Origin: Butyrivibrio fibrisolvens
GTDB lineage: Bacteria; Bacillota; Clostridia; Lachnospirales; Lachnospiraceae
NCBI RefSeq assembly: GCF_023206215.1
Contig: NZ_CP065800.1
Span: 3,968,001 to 4,032,000, forward strand
Reading direction: 5' to 3'
DNA: 64,000 bases
Shown: one piece after another, positions 35,483-48,474 of the stretch
How the letters are laid out: the number at the start of each line of letters is the position of its first letter
Numbering within the stretch: the first letter of the stretch is position 1
Notes under the pieces: model-generated
What the model was told of the DNA's origin: nothing
Seen by the model: only the letters and a program-made list of their open reading frames with translations
Databases searched by the model: none
Made by a program: the position numbers and the translations under genes

Positions 35483-36913
35483 TCATGCCTTGATCGGAGC
35501 GCCGCACTGCATGCAGAAAAGTGCGCCCTGTTCAAGTTTAGCACCGCAGTGCTGGCAAAATGCCGGCTGCATCTTAACAGGTTCCTGAGCTTCCTGTGCA
35601 GGTGCTGTGAAAGGAGCCGGTTCAGGAGTAGCTTCAGGAGCTGGCTCTGCATAAGAAGGAGCTGTATTGGAAGTTTCAGCTACAGGCGCCTGTGATTCAA
35701 ACTCTGTGGTACTTCCAGCTACATTTTCTGAAGAATCATCAGAAACATTACCAAAAGAATTATCAGCTTCGTTCTCGGATGAATTATCAAATGCATTATC
35801 AGATCCGTTATCAACAGCCTCTGATGCAGCACCGGCTGTCTCATTAACTTCTTCAAAGTTCTCAGTAGCATTCTGAGCAGCTTCTGCAGCATTATCAAAT
35901 GAAGAAGCCTCATTAACAGGTGCCTGTTCAAAATAGGATGGTGCAGGAATCTCATTTACAGGAGCTTCTGCAAATGAATTGTTCTGTGGCTGTTCAAATG
36001 CAGGTGCCTGCTGGAACTGTTCCTGAGGCATTCCATACTGCTGATCAGCTGTAGGCTGTGCAAATCCGTTCTGTGGTCCAAACTGCTGATCGTTTGCAGG
36101 CTGTGCAAATCCGCCCTGTGGAGCAAACTGCTGGTCGTTAACCGGCTGTCCAAAGCCGCCCTGTGGTCCAAACTGCTGATCATTTGCAGGCTGTCCAAAG
36201 CCACCCTGTGGTCCAAACTGCTGGTCATTTGCAGGCTGTCCAAAGCCACCCTGTGGTCCAAACTGCTGATCATTCATAGGCTGGAATCCACCCTGTGGTC
36301 CGAACTGCTGTCCACCCATAGGCTGTCCAAATGCAGGTGCAGGAGCGCCCATATTTGGAGCATTCTTTAATTCTTTTTTAAGTCTGCCAGCTTCGATGAT
36401 TGACTGGATTATATAAATGATATACAACGCAGGAAGCTGGAATATAAGTACGCTGTAGCAGAATCCGATAGGTGCAAGTTCAAGAGCCTTCTGCTCGATG
36501 ACAAATCCTGCGCCAAAGAAGAACTGTCCGCTTACAAGTACGATGATCGGGATGATCGCAAGTCCGGAAAGCTTTCTAAGCTTAGGGAATGTAAGTACTG
36601 CAAGAAGTATAGGCATTACAAACATGAATGCAAAGATCATGACTGTAACAGCTACATTACGATCATCAAGGAATTTTCCTGCAAGACCGAAATAAGAAGC
36701 TGCATTGTCAGGGAAGAATCCAAGCAGGTTATCAAGCTTGAAGAAATCTTTATTGTAGCTTACTGTGTCCTTATAAACAGGAAGGAAGAACATCACTGTA
36801 AGAAGTATTCCTGTGATGAACATGAATACATCAATTATCGTTGATAGTCTCATCCCCCTCTTGGGTGGTGCAGCCTGAAACTGCTGCGGATTTTGAGCGT
36901 TTTTCTTTTTCAT
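35483..36913 (-). CDS. Membrane protein with Gln/Gly-rich repeats and C-terminal zinc ribbon
   Basis: 476 residues of unknown function. Four membrane helices lie in residues ~25-180. Next come near-identical 15-residue repeats (NDQQFGPQGGFGQPA) at about 205-300, then a Glu/Asn/Ser-rich disordered stretch to about 445. The protein ends in a zinc ribbon, CQHCG-x12-CMQCG. Zinc ribbons with disordered linkers are common in clostridial membrane proteins, but the partner is unknown. The repeats are encoded by an exact-period 45-bp DNA repeat that could expand or contract. Confidence 0.82.
   Translation of the reverse strand: MKKKNAQNPQQFQAAPPKRGMRLSTIIDVFMFITGILLTVMFFLPVYKDTVSYNKDFFKLDNLLGFFPDNAASYFGLAGKFLDDRNVAVTVMIFAFMFVMPILLAVLTFPKLRKLSGLAIIPIIVLVSGQFFFGAGFVIEQKALELAPIGFCYSVLIFQLPALYIIYIIQSIIEAGRLKKELKNAPNMGAPAPAFGQPMGGQQFGPQGGFQPMNDQQFGPQGGFGQPANDQQFGPQGGFGQPANDQQFGPQGGFGQPVNDQQFAPQGGFAQPANDQQFGPQNGFAQPTADQQYGMPQEQFQQAPAFEQPQNNSFAEAPVNEIPAPSYFEQAPVNEASSFDNAAEAAQNATENFEEVNETAGAASEAVDNGSDNAFDNSSENEADNSFGNVSDDSSENVAGSTTEFESQAPVAETSNTAPSYAEPAPEATPEPAPFTAPAQEAQEPVKMQPAFCQHCGAKLEQGALFCMQCGAPIKA
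36078..36305. repeat. 45-bp tandem repeat inside the zinc-ribbon protein gene
   Basis: The core AAACTGCTG recurs with a 45-bp period (AACTG at 36081, 36126, 36171, 36216 and 36261, then 36303), encoding NDQQFGPQGGFGQPA units. Units differ by a few bases. Confidence 0.85.
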
Positions 36914-37096
36914 ACTATAATCTCCTTTTATTGTGAATGCATATTATTTTATGACTTTAGACACCTTGTCTTTTATTATAACTCATAATACCTTAAATCA
37001 AACATAAAATTGACGAACAATCATTTTTATCAGATAGAATGCATCTATATGTAATTATCATCTTGTATCATAGCAAGACTTTTAATATCTAAATCA

Positions 37097-37138
37097 AACT
37101 TCCCACTTGGTCGGCGCAGTATCACCAAGTGGGAAGTT
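37097..37138 (-). terminator. 15-bp perfect hairpin downstream of cobS
   Basis: AACTTCCCACTTGGT pairs with ACCAAGTGGGAAGTT (12-base loop). The sequence after it on the minus strand is only moderately T-rich (GTTTGATTTAG), so it is a weak terminator candidate. The remainder of 36914-37211 shows only the zinc-ribbon promoter region (TATAAT on the minus strand at 36980-36975). Confidence 0.5.
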
Positions 37139-37211
37139 CGAGTATCTAAAAAGCTGAAATAATAGCTATGCACTTTTTTCCAAAAAAATCTATATACCAA
37201 AACAAATATTT

Positions 37212-37990
37212 TCATATAAACATCATAGAAATATGCCACACTATCAGTGCAGTTACCATATATGCAAACTCCTGAATGCACAAATACCAGCCCTCCAGAT
37301 CTCCGGTAATGCCACCAAGCTGCTTGAAAGCTTTATGTATATAATAGATATACATAAAAGAGAACATACTGCGAATCCAATCGCAGTCTTCCAGTTTATA
37401 AAAAGCATCAAAATAAGCAAAACGACTGCCTGAAAGACCAGAATTCCTGCAGCCATATTCCTATTGGAATCCTTGACAAAGCTCTGCAGTGTCCCACCTT
37501 TTCTGGCATTCTGAATTGTAACAGCAGCAAGTCCGCTAAGCGATCTTGCCAGGATAAATGAAATAAAAATACATGCAAACTGCCTCTTGGTACATGCTAA
37601 AAACGCTTCATATGTAAAGCCATAATATAAAAGCAGCATCGTTGCAAACCTGATGATTCCAAATGCTCCAACATGTGGGTCTTTTAATATAGTAAGCTTT
37701 TCTTCTTTTGACTTATAAGAGCTGAAAGCATCTGAAGTATCTATAAATCCATCAGCATGTATACCACCTGTAATGATCAGCGGAACAGCTATAAACAGGC
37801 AGGTCCCAAGCTCAGCGCTTATATAAAAGCTTTTATAAAGCCTATAAACCAGGAATTCTATAATGCCTATAATCAGCCCAACAGCAGGAAAGAAGCATAT
37901 AGCATACTTCATATCCTTCTCTTTCCATTCGAACTGGGGCATTGGTATTCTGGAATACATGGAAATAGCTATAGCAAGGCTTCTAAGCAT
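37212..37990 (-). pseudogene. cobS: Adenosylcobinamide-GDP ribazoletransferase CobS, frameshifted near the C-terminus
   Basis: Membrane enzyme joining adenosylcobinamide-GDP and alpha-ribazole in cobalamin assembly. GGIHADGFIDTSDAF (Mg-binding aspartates) and DPHVGAFG are intact. The uninterrupted frame ends at 37253 with an unrelated tail. Adding one T in the T-run at 37355-37358 restores FKQLGGITGDLEGWYLC, the conserved CobS end, to a stop at 37212, giving about 259 residues, the normal length. It is either a recent frameshift or a base-call error. AAGGGAGAG precedes the start. Confidence 0.85.
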
Positions 37991-38067
37991 AATCTGCTCT
38001 CCCTTAATATTAATTCCGGTTCTTCTTCAGAAAAACCGGAATCTATACATTTTGACAATTACAAAAT

Positions 38068-38948
38068 TCACATATTGGCTTTGGTCTCTTCTACAGACTT
38101 GACATGCTCTGCTTCAAGCTTTTCATTAATAGCTGTTCTGTCTATGATAGCCTTAACAAGAAGGTCTATCTCTGTATCCTCATTATAATCAGCAGCTGCA
38201 AAGTACTTGATCCTGTTGTCACGGATCATCTTATAGACCTTGGTCTTGTCCTTGGTCTCAGGGTTATAAACACCTATTGAATGTCCGCCAAGAGAATTGA
38301 CAAGTCTCATGCAAGGAATATCTGTATCACTGTCTCCGATATAGACCATATTCCTGAAAGGAACACGAAGATCTTCCGGATTATAGAACTCATTAACTCC
38401 AGGATCGTTAACATCAAGAACTCCCTTTTCAATCCTGAACAGGAACTGGGTCTTATTAGTGTAGTTAACTACAAGAGCAGGCCACTGAGCTATTCCCTTT
38501 TCATTATAGAAAAAGAATTAGCATATATCCTTGTAAAGGAATCAGCCATAGCTGTTCCCTCGATCATCTCTCTAAGTCCTGAAGAGATAATATAATGCTC
38601 TACAATAACGCCCTTTTGTCTTCCGTATTCCCTGATTCTTTCAAACCAGGTCTCAACTCCAGGGAATACCTTAACTTTAGAGCCATACTCAGCGAGTTTG
38701 TCTCTATTAAATATCAGCTTACCTTCTGCTTCCTGAACCATCTTGAACATGTAAGCGAGGTTCACATCCATATCATTCTGCTCTGCAAAATCATTAGTGT
38801 CCTTCCAGAACTGGGCAACATCATATCCAACTGACTGGATGTACCCCTGAGCCTGCATATCATCAGGTGACAGAGTCTTATCAAAGTCATAGCATATTGC
38901 AACTACCGGAAGATCTTCTTTTGTTTTTCTATTGTACTTAATATCCAT
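38068..38948 (-). pseudogene. HAD-superfamily hydrolase, split by one frameshift
   Basis: Two reading frames, 38490-38948 and 38068-38349, together make one HAD phosphatase. Motif I is DFDKTLS and motif II IISSG in the first part; motif IV GDSDTD is in the second. Restoring one T in the T-run at 38510-38514 continues ANSFFYNEKGIAQWPALVV straight into the second part, giving about 293 residues. Substrate unknown; it resembles phosphoserine-phosphatase-like HADs. It is 78 bases upstream of cobS on the same strand. Confidence 0.85.
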
Positions 38949-39199
38949 AGTATACCTTTACGAAACTTTTGTTTTGATACGTGAATCGCCAAAAAAATTT
39001 TATGCAATTCTTCCTGTTACTAAGTATATCATATTTAAGTATTCATAACATTTATTTATAAGCATTACGCTGCAGATTTACTTTGAATGTAACAAAGACA
39101 AGCCACTATAACATCCATACCAAACAAAAATCCGCATATAGTATAGATAATACGTCTCTTTTTAGATAAAAGAATTTTTTACATATCAAATCTTTTTTG

Positions 39200-39258
39200 C
39201 GAAACTTCTAACGAAACTTGTACGAGGCGGTTTACAAGTATTAATTGCATGCTAAAAT
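39200..39258 (+). promoter_or_regulatory. Promoter and direct repeats upstream of the GH13 gene
   Basis: TTTACA (39231-39236), a 16-base spacer and TAAAAT (39253-39258). Just before it, CGAAACTTCTA and CGAAACTTGTA (39200-39210, 39212-39222) repeat with a 12-bp period; a third ACGAAACTT lies at 38960. The rest of 38949-39325 shows no gene. Confidence 0.5.
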
Positions 39259-39325
39259 TATAAATGCTTAAGCGGTTAACTACATTTTTATTTTATTTAG
39301 CGCGCCTGCGCAGAAAGAGGTGACT

Positions 39326-40879
39326 ATGCCTAAGTGGCTTAATGACGCAGTCTTCTATGAAATTTATCCTCAGTCATTCTATGATACTAATGCTGATGGA
39401 ATCGGTGATATAAACGGAATCATCCAGAAGCTCGATTATATCAAGAGCCTTGGATGCAATGCTCTGTGGATCAATCCCTGCTACGACTCTCCCTTCAAGG
39501 ATGCCGGTTATGATGTAAGGGATTATAAGAAGGTTGCTCCAAGATACGGAACCAACGAAGATCTGTATGAGCTTTTTGATAAGGCTCATGAAAAGGGCAT
39601 TCATGTACTCCTTGACCTTGTTCCCGGTCATACATCAGAGGAACACGAATGGTTTAAGCAAAGCGCTAAACCAGAGCGAAATGAATATTCAGACCGTTAT
39701 GTATGGACCAATTCTGTATGGCAGGGAATAGGTAATCACCCTTATATTGCCGGTGACAGCGATAGAGACGGCGTATATATGCTCAACTTCTTTAAGTGTC
39801 AGCCTGCTCTTAACTACGGCTTCCTTAACAGGACCGAAAACTGGCAGATGGCTCCTGACGCTCCGGCATGTCTTGCTACCAGAGAAGCTCTCAAAGATAT
39901 CATGAGATTCTGGCTTGATCATGGATGCGACGGCTTCCGCGTAGATATGGCAGATTCTCTGGTCAAAGAAGATGACGAAGTAAAGTCTGCTACAAGCGCT
40001 ATCTGGGCTGATATCAATGAGATGCTGGCAAAAGATTATCCGGAAGCTGCTATGGTATCTGAGTGGTGCAATCCTACTTCAGCTCTTAATCTTGCTCATT
40101 TTGACATGGACTTCTATCTCGATCATCACTATAACGGCTATAACACTCTCGTACGTGACTATGAGACAGAAGGCGGTGATCACAGCTTCTTTAAGTGCGG
40201 AGCAGGCGGCGATATCATGCGCTTTTTAGATGATTACCTTCCCAAATATAATAATACAAAAGGTAATGGCTACATAAGTTTCTTTACCTGTAATCATGAT
40301 ACTCCAAGAGAGACTGCTTCTCTTTCTATTAGAGAACTAAAGCTAGCTTATTCCTTCTTTTTCAGTATGCCGGGAGTTCCATTCCTATACTACGGCGACG
40401 AGATCGGAATGAAATATATTAAGGGTCAGCCTACTAAAGAAGGCGGATTCCAGCGTACAGGTTCAAGAACACCTATGCAGTGGACCAGCGGCAAGAACCT
40501 CGGATTCTCTGAAGCAGAAAGCGACATGCTCTATCTTCCTGTAGATAAGGCAGCTGATGCTCCAACAGTTGAAAGCGCTGAAAGCGATCCTGACTCTCTC
40601 ATCCATACAGTAAGAGAGATCATAGCTTTAAGACATAAAGAAGATGACCTCAAAGCAGACGGAAGCTTTGAAGTAATATATGCTGAAAAAGAGACATTCC
40701 CTTTTGTATATAAGAGAGGAAACCTTATAGTCGCAGTTAATCCTTCTGAAAAAGAAGTTACTGCTCCTTTAAATGGAGAAAAGACTAACGAGACTATCTA
40801 TAAGATAGGCGAAGGTTCTGTTTCAGGATCAGGAGATTCTATTGTAATGGGACCTCAGTCATTTGTGATCTTTAAATAA
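39326..40879 (+). CDS. GH13 alpha-glucosidase / alpha-amylase family protein
   Basis: 517-residue cytoplasmic GH13 enzyme. The catalytic nucleophile is D207 in GFRVDMADS, the acid/base E246 in VSEWCNP, and the transition-state Asp lies in CNHDTPRE. The barrel start YEIYPQSFYDTNADGIGD and the Ca-site-like D/N motif are typical of oligosaccharide-acting members. It probably hydrolyses malto- or isomalto-oligosaccharides. A GTG start at 39320 is possible, but AGAGG spacing favours 39326. It is a single-gene unit with its own promoter and terminator. Confidence 0.9.
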   Translation: MPKWLNDAVFYEIYPQSFYDTNADGIGDINGIIQKLDYIKSLGCNALWINPCYDSPFKDAGYDVRDYKKVAPRYGTNEDLYELFDKAHEKGIHVLLDLVPGHTSEEHEWFKQSAKPERNEYSDRYVWTNSVWQGIGNHPYIAGDSDRDGVYMLNFFKCQPALNYGFLNRTENWQMAPDAPACLATREALKDIMRFWLDHGCDGFRVDMADSLVKEDDEVKSATSAIWADINEMLAKDYPEAAMVSEWCNPTSALNLAHFDMDFYLDHHYNGYNTLVRDYETEGGDHSFFKCGAGGDIMRFLDDYLPKYNNTKGNGYISFFTCNHDTPRETASLSIRELKLAYSFFFSMPGVPFLYYGDEIGMKYIKGQPTKEGGFQRTGSRTPMQWTSGKNLGFSEAESDMLYLPVDKAADAPTVESAESDPDSLIHTVREIIALRHKEDDLKADGSFEVIYAEKETFPFVYKRGNLIVAVNPSEKEVTAPLNGEKTNETIYKIGEGSVSGSGDSIVMGPQSFVIFK

Positions 40880-40883
40880 AAAA

Positions 40884-40926
40884 TGCCCTCCCAAGATGCA
40901 GTTTCTAAATCTTAGGAGGGTATTTT
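40884..40926 (+). terminator. Terminator after the GH13 gene
   Basis: CCCTCCCAAGAT pairs with ATCTTAGGAGGG, followed by TATTTTAATATTTT, 5 bases after the stop codon. Confidence 0.85.
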
Positions 40927-40962
40927 AATATTTTATTATCTTATTTTATTATCTTATAGCAC

Positions 40963-40990
40963 AAAAAAAGCTCTGTGCAACACACAGAGC
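40963..40990 (-). terminator. rRNA operon terminator
   Basis: On the minus strand GCTCTGTG pairs with CACAGAGC, followed by seven T residues. It ends the rRNA transcript after the 23S gene. Confidence 0.88.
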
Positions 40991-41000
40991 CTTGATCATT

Positions 41001-41021
41001 CCTTCAAAACCGAACACTGAA
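41001..41021. repeat. 23S processing-stem arm (partner at 44155-44175)
   Basis: CCTTCAAAACCGAACACTGAA here is complementary, with a few mismatches, to TTCAGTATTCGGTTTTCAAGG at 44155-44175. The two would pair around the 23S gene as an RNase III-type processing stem. Confidence 0.7.
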
Positions 41022-41048
41022 TCTCCAAACTTATCTTAACTTTTTTGG

Positions 41049-43958
<2,910 letters not shown>

Positions 43959-44295
43959 CTGTTATGCAGGAATCAGTCCTGATCTTTCGATCATCTGGAT
44001 TCTCTTCTTATCTTTCTCACAGCGATATGAGTTAGATAAGACCCATTTCTTTTGAAATGGTCTTGATGAATTTCTTCATCATTTTTTGATGTCTTGATTT
44101 TGGTTTGGACATAGAACATATCTTTGATCTTTTGGATCTTGATATAATCTATATTTCAGTATTCGGTTTTCAAGGAACAATTACCTTATTCATGATCTTC
44201 GATCACGATCTAAGTCTGACTGTTTGAACAGTCATCAGAAATCGGAAGACTTTTGTTTTCTGATCTCTCATCATCATTCAAACTTTTTTTATAAA

Positions 44296-44412
44296 TCTGG
44301 CAGCCACCTATCCTCCCATACCGTCACCAGTATAGTACTTTCGGCCGCTTAGGTCTTAACCGTCGTGTTCGAGATGGGAACGGGTGTTTCCCCCAAGCGC
44401 ATCGCCACCAGA
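44296..44412 (-). rRNA. 5S ribosomal RNA located between 16S and 23S
   Basis: About 117 bases; minus-strand sequence begins TCTGGTGGCGATGCGCTTGG and contains CCGTTCCCATCTCGAACACG and GTGACGGTATGGGAGG, all hallmarks of 5S. It lies between 16S and 23S in the same direction; no second 5S follows 23S before the terminator. Confidence 0.95.
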
Positions 44413-44520
44413 AATGTTTTGTTGTTAATGTTCAGCGCTTTGATATCTTACTCTGCAGTCTTTCGCCTGTCAAGCTTGATTTTTCAAAGACTTTTCTTTG
44501 CTTTTTAGTTAATAAATAAC

Positions 44521-44545
44521 CTTAACAACTAAACAGTAATGCAAC
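44521..44545. repeat. 16S processing-stem arm (partner at 46339-46364)
   Basis: CTTAACAACTAAACAGTAAT followed by GCAAC is complementary, with few mismatches, to GTTGCATTACTGTTAAGTTG at 46339 onward. The two would pair to enclose 16S. The spacers 44413-44574 and 43959-44295 contain no tRNA gene. Confidence 0.7.
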
Positions 44546-44569
44546 TCCCTACTTCTTCCTTCTATATTT

Positions 44570-46120
<1,551 letters not shown>

Positions 46121-46436
46121 AAAATGCGACAAAGATCATAAATGATCTTCTTTCGCTTGGAATCACTTCGTGATTCCGAGTTCGCCGGTTCAGACTTATG
46201 CTGACTTAATCAGAATAATTCTGCTCCACTGTTATTTCTAACAGCTTGATGGTGGCTAAACCATCAAAAATTTACTTTTGGTTTTTGTTCTTCTGAACAT
46301 TCTGTCCTTCTTTAAAAAGAAGAACTGGAATTTTCAGGGTTGCATTACTGTTAAGTTGTCAAAGTGCTTTCAAAAGCTCTTGCCTTCTGGCTTTCAAGCT
46401 TTTGTGTCTTGGCTTTCGTTCGCCGCAACGTGTTAT

Positions 46437-46465
46437 ATCTTAACTCGCTGCTTTGTAATTGTCAA
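46437..46465 (-). promoter_or_regulatory. rRNA promoter P2
   Basis: On the minus strand TTGACA (46465-46460), a 17-base spacer and TAAGAT (46442-46437), about 300 bases before the 16S gene. Confidence 0.7.
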
Positions 46466-46557
46466 GAACTTTTTTATAATCTTTTTTGCTATCCTTGCAG
46501 CTATATAAGCGGTCTCCCGACCCTCAGGTAAAGCTGCTGTTTACGACAGCGAAATTG

Positions 46558-46586
46558 ATTATATGATGTTACAAGCCGGATGTCAA
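46558..46586 (-). promoter_or_regulatory. rRNA promoter P1 (full consensus)
   Basis: On the minus strand TTGACA (46586-46581), exactly 17 bases, then TATAAT (46563-46558): a perfect sigma-70/SigA consensus, 121 bp upstream of P2. Between 46590 and 46900 no gene is visible. Confidence 0.85.
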
Positions 46587-46903
46587 ACATTTTTTGAATA
46601 AATCGTTATTTAGTTTATTATAGATGATGTTTTAACCATTTTATCACTATTTTTACAAAAAAACGTTCATTCACAAGCTAATAGTTTATCGGATCCAATC
46701 TTGAATGACTTAACCATAAATTACATAATTTTTTTGCGCCATAACAATTCATAATCTGACTCATGGCTTGCTGAGTTAAATAGTTAGTATTTATAGAAAT
46801 TATCCCTTAGTTCTGTAACAACGCTTATTTACAAGGTGCTCATGTTCTGATATGCTGGAAAACGTGATGTGCTGTGGTATTCAGAGATCACATTGGAGGT
46901 TAG

Positions 46904-47044
46904 TTTGAAAATGCGAGGTAATTACTCGGTGCAGTTATAATGCTGACAGCAGGTTGTACCGAGGTTAATCAATTGATTTATTTATACGACTTTATATATA
47001 GAAAAAGTCCTTACATGCTGTCACATACTGCACCGATTGAATGA
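46904..47044 (+). pseudogene. Possible lipoprotein remnant
   Basis: GGAGG is followed by TTGAAAATGCGA, and a different frame then reads AVIMLTAGCTEVNQLIYLY to a TGA at 47042. LTAGC looks like a lipobox, but signal peptide and start are out of frame, and only about 40 residues remain. A weak call. Confidence 0.2.
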
Positions 47045-47135
47045 TTGATCTAATTTACAGAGAAAAAGTAGCAAAGGCATTTTTTACTTTTGACACATAT
47101 TTGCAAAAACATCATTGATTCGAAAAGGAGCAGAT

Positions 47136-47936
47136 ATGAATACAGAAATGAATGCAGAATTGGCAATAAATGCAGATCGAATAAGCAGTTTAAGAAAAGA
47201 GTGGGAAGCTGAGGAAAAGATAGCTCATATCCGCGGATGGGACTTCTCCCATATTCATGACAGATACGACGAGGAAGAGGATCTTCCATGGGATTACAAA
47301 ACTGAGATCGACAAGTATCTTCTCCCTGACATGAAGCTTATGGACTTTGATACAGGTGGTGGTGAGTTCCTCTTATCTTTAGGTCATCCTTATAAGAACA
47401 CCGCTGCTACCGAAGGATTTCCACCAAATGTGGAGCTGTGCAAGAAAACTCTCCTGCCGCTTGGAATTGACTTTAAGCCTTGCGACAATGAGTCTGATAT
47501 TCCTTTTGCCGATAACTCTTTTGACATAATGATCAACAGACACGGAAGCTTTGATCCTGTTGAGGCGCACAGGCTCCTTAAAACAGGCGGTCTCTTCATC
47601 ACACAGCAGGTAGGCGCCAGAAACGACAGAGACCTTGTTGAGATAGTTCTCCCCGGAACACCGGAGCCATTCCCGGAACTTGAATTATCTATTCAGAAGA
47701 AGAAATTTGAAGAAGCCGGATTTGAGATCATCCGCGCCGAAGAAGCTTTCAGACCGATCAGATTCTACGATGTAGGAGCATTTGTCTGGTTTGCGCGCAT
47801 CATCGAATGGGAGTTTCCGGACTTTTCTGTAGAGAAGTGTTTTGACAAGCTTCTAAAGATGCAAGATATAATTGATAAAGAAGGTTTTGTCAAAGGAACA
47901 ATTCACAGATATCTTATAGTTGCTAAGAAAAAGTAA
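47136..47936 (+). CDS. Class I SAM-dependent methyltransferase
   Basis: 266-residue methyltransferase. Motif I reads MDFDTGGGEFLLSL, followed by ATEGFPPNVELC and the PFADNSFDIMINRHGSFD segment (read PFADNSFDIM, NRHGSFD), then HRLLKTGGLFITQQVG. Substrate not recognisable. The frame can start at a TTG at 47115, but the ATG at 47136 has AAAGGAG at proper spacing. It stands alone, with its own terminator. Confidence 0.9.
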   Translation: MNTEMNAELAINADRISSLRKEWEAEEKIAHIRGWDFSHIHDRYDEEEDLPWDYKTEIDKYLLPDMKLMDFDTGGGEFLLSLGHPYKNTAATEGFPPNVELCKKTLLPLGIDFKPCDNESDIPFADNSFDIMINRHGSFDPVEAHRLLKTGGLFITQQVGARNDRDLVEIVLPGTPEPFPELELSIQKKKFEEAGFEIIRAEEAFRPIRFYDVGAFVWFARIIEWEFPDFSVEKCFDKLLKMQDIIDKEGFVKGTIHRYLIVAKKK

Positions 47937-47952
47937 TTTTACCGACTTAAAA

Positions 47953-47991
47953 ACCGGGTTAATTGAGCTATTTCAATTAACCCGGTTTTTT
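47953..47991 (+). terminator. Terminator after the methyltransferase gene
   Basis: ACCGGGTTAATTGA pairs perfectly with TCAATTAACCCGGT around a 6-base loop, followed by T residues. Confidence 0.9.
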
Positions 47992-47996
47992 AGTTG

Positions 47997-48051
47997 TGCG
48001 CCTAGCGGCGCACTACAAAAAGAAGTTCTTCGCACAGAATGCCTTCTTTTT
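47997..48051. repeat. Two further hairpins after the methyltransferase terminator
   Basis: GTGCGCC/GGCGCAC (loop TAGC) is followed at once by ACAAAAAGAAG/CTTCTTTTTGT (loop about 17 bases). With the terminator before them they make three stems within 100 bases. Confidence 0.6.
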
Positions 48052-48078
48052 GTGTGATGGTGTGTTTGGATTCACACA

Positions 48079-48230
48079 TTATAATTCAATTAAAGTCGTG
48101 CCCTGCTCAATAGCATCATTAACCTTTTGAAGTGCTTCTACAGCTTCTTCTTCCGTTTGGTAATTGCACAAAGCATCCCAGCAGGATATCCTGAAATGTA
48201 CAACAAAAATGAGCTGTTTGCACAGCCCAT
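48079..48230 (-). pseudogene. C-terminal fragment of an unknown small protein
   Basis: A minus-strand frame without a start codon reads HFRISCWDALCNYQTEEEAV and then EALQKVNDAIEQGTTLIEL to a TAA at 48079-48081. It looks protein-like but is too short and has no start or ribosome site. Possibly the end of a lost gene; function unknown. Confidence 0.25.
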
Positions 48231-48285
48231 TTTTGTCGTGTTGTTTTGTGGATTTATTTTAAAATCGCGTGGAGGGGGGGATAGA

Positions 48286-48433
48286 AGTACATCCATGTAC
48301 TTCTGGACATCCCCTGATTACATCCTGTAATCGGGGGAATAGTACATCCATGTACTTCTGGACATCCCCTGATTACATCCTGTAATCGGGGGAATCGCAC
48401 ATCCCCTGACTACATCATGTAATCGGGGAGATT
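48286..48433. repeat. 55-bp tandem repeat (two exact copies plus a partial third)
   Basis: Units at 48286-48340 and 48341-48395 are identical over 55 bases; 48396-48433 is a diverged partial copy. Each unit holds two dyads: AAGTACAT/ATGTACTT and CCCC-GATTACA/TGTAATC-GGGG. It lies just after the htrA stop. Not a CRISPR array: there are no spacers between the copies. Confidence 0.85.
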
Positions 48434-48474
48434 ATTTTTAGCGATTTTAAGCGAAGTTAATTGTAGCTATATGA

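Noticed and set aside
35667..36273. Repeat-rich frames on both strands inside the zinc-ribbon gene
   Set aside because: They are shadows of the 45-bp repeat; only the minus-strand frame has membrane helices, a zinc ribbon and a ribosome site.
38014..38045. ATTCCGGTT/AACCGGAAT hairpin between the HAD gene and cobS
   Set aside because: There is no T-run after it on the minus strand and it is close to the cobS ribosome site, so neither terminator nor operator can be argued with confidence.
46590..46900. A gene in the gap before the methyltransferase
   Set aside because: No frame with a start, ribosome site and protein-like sequence was found, apart from the weak lipoprotein remnant at 46904.
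48286..48433. Possible CRISPR array
   Set aside because: The two 55-bp units follow each other directly with no unique spacers, the third copy is diverged, and no cas genes are present.
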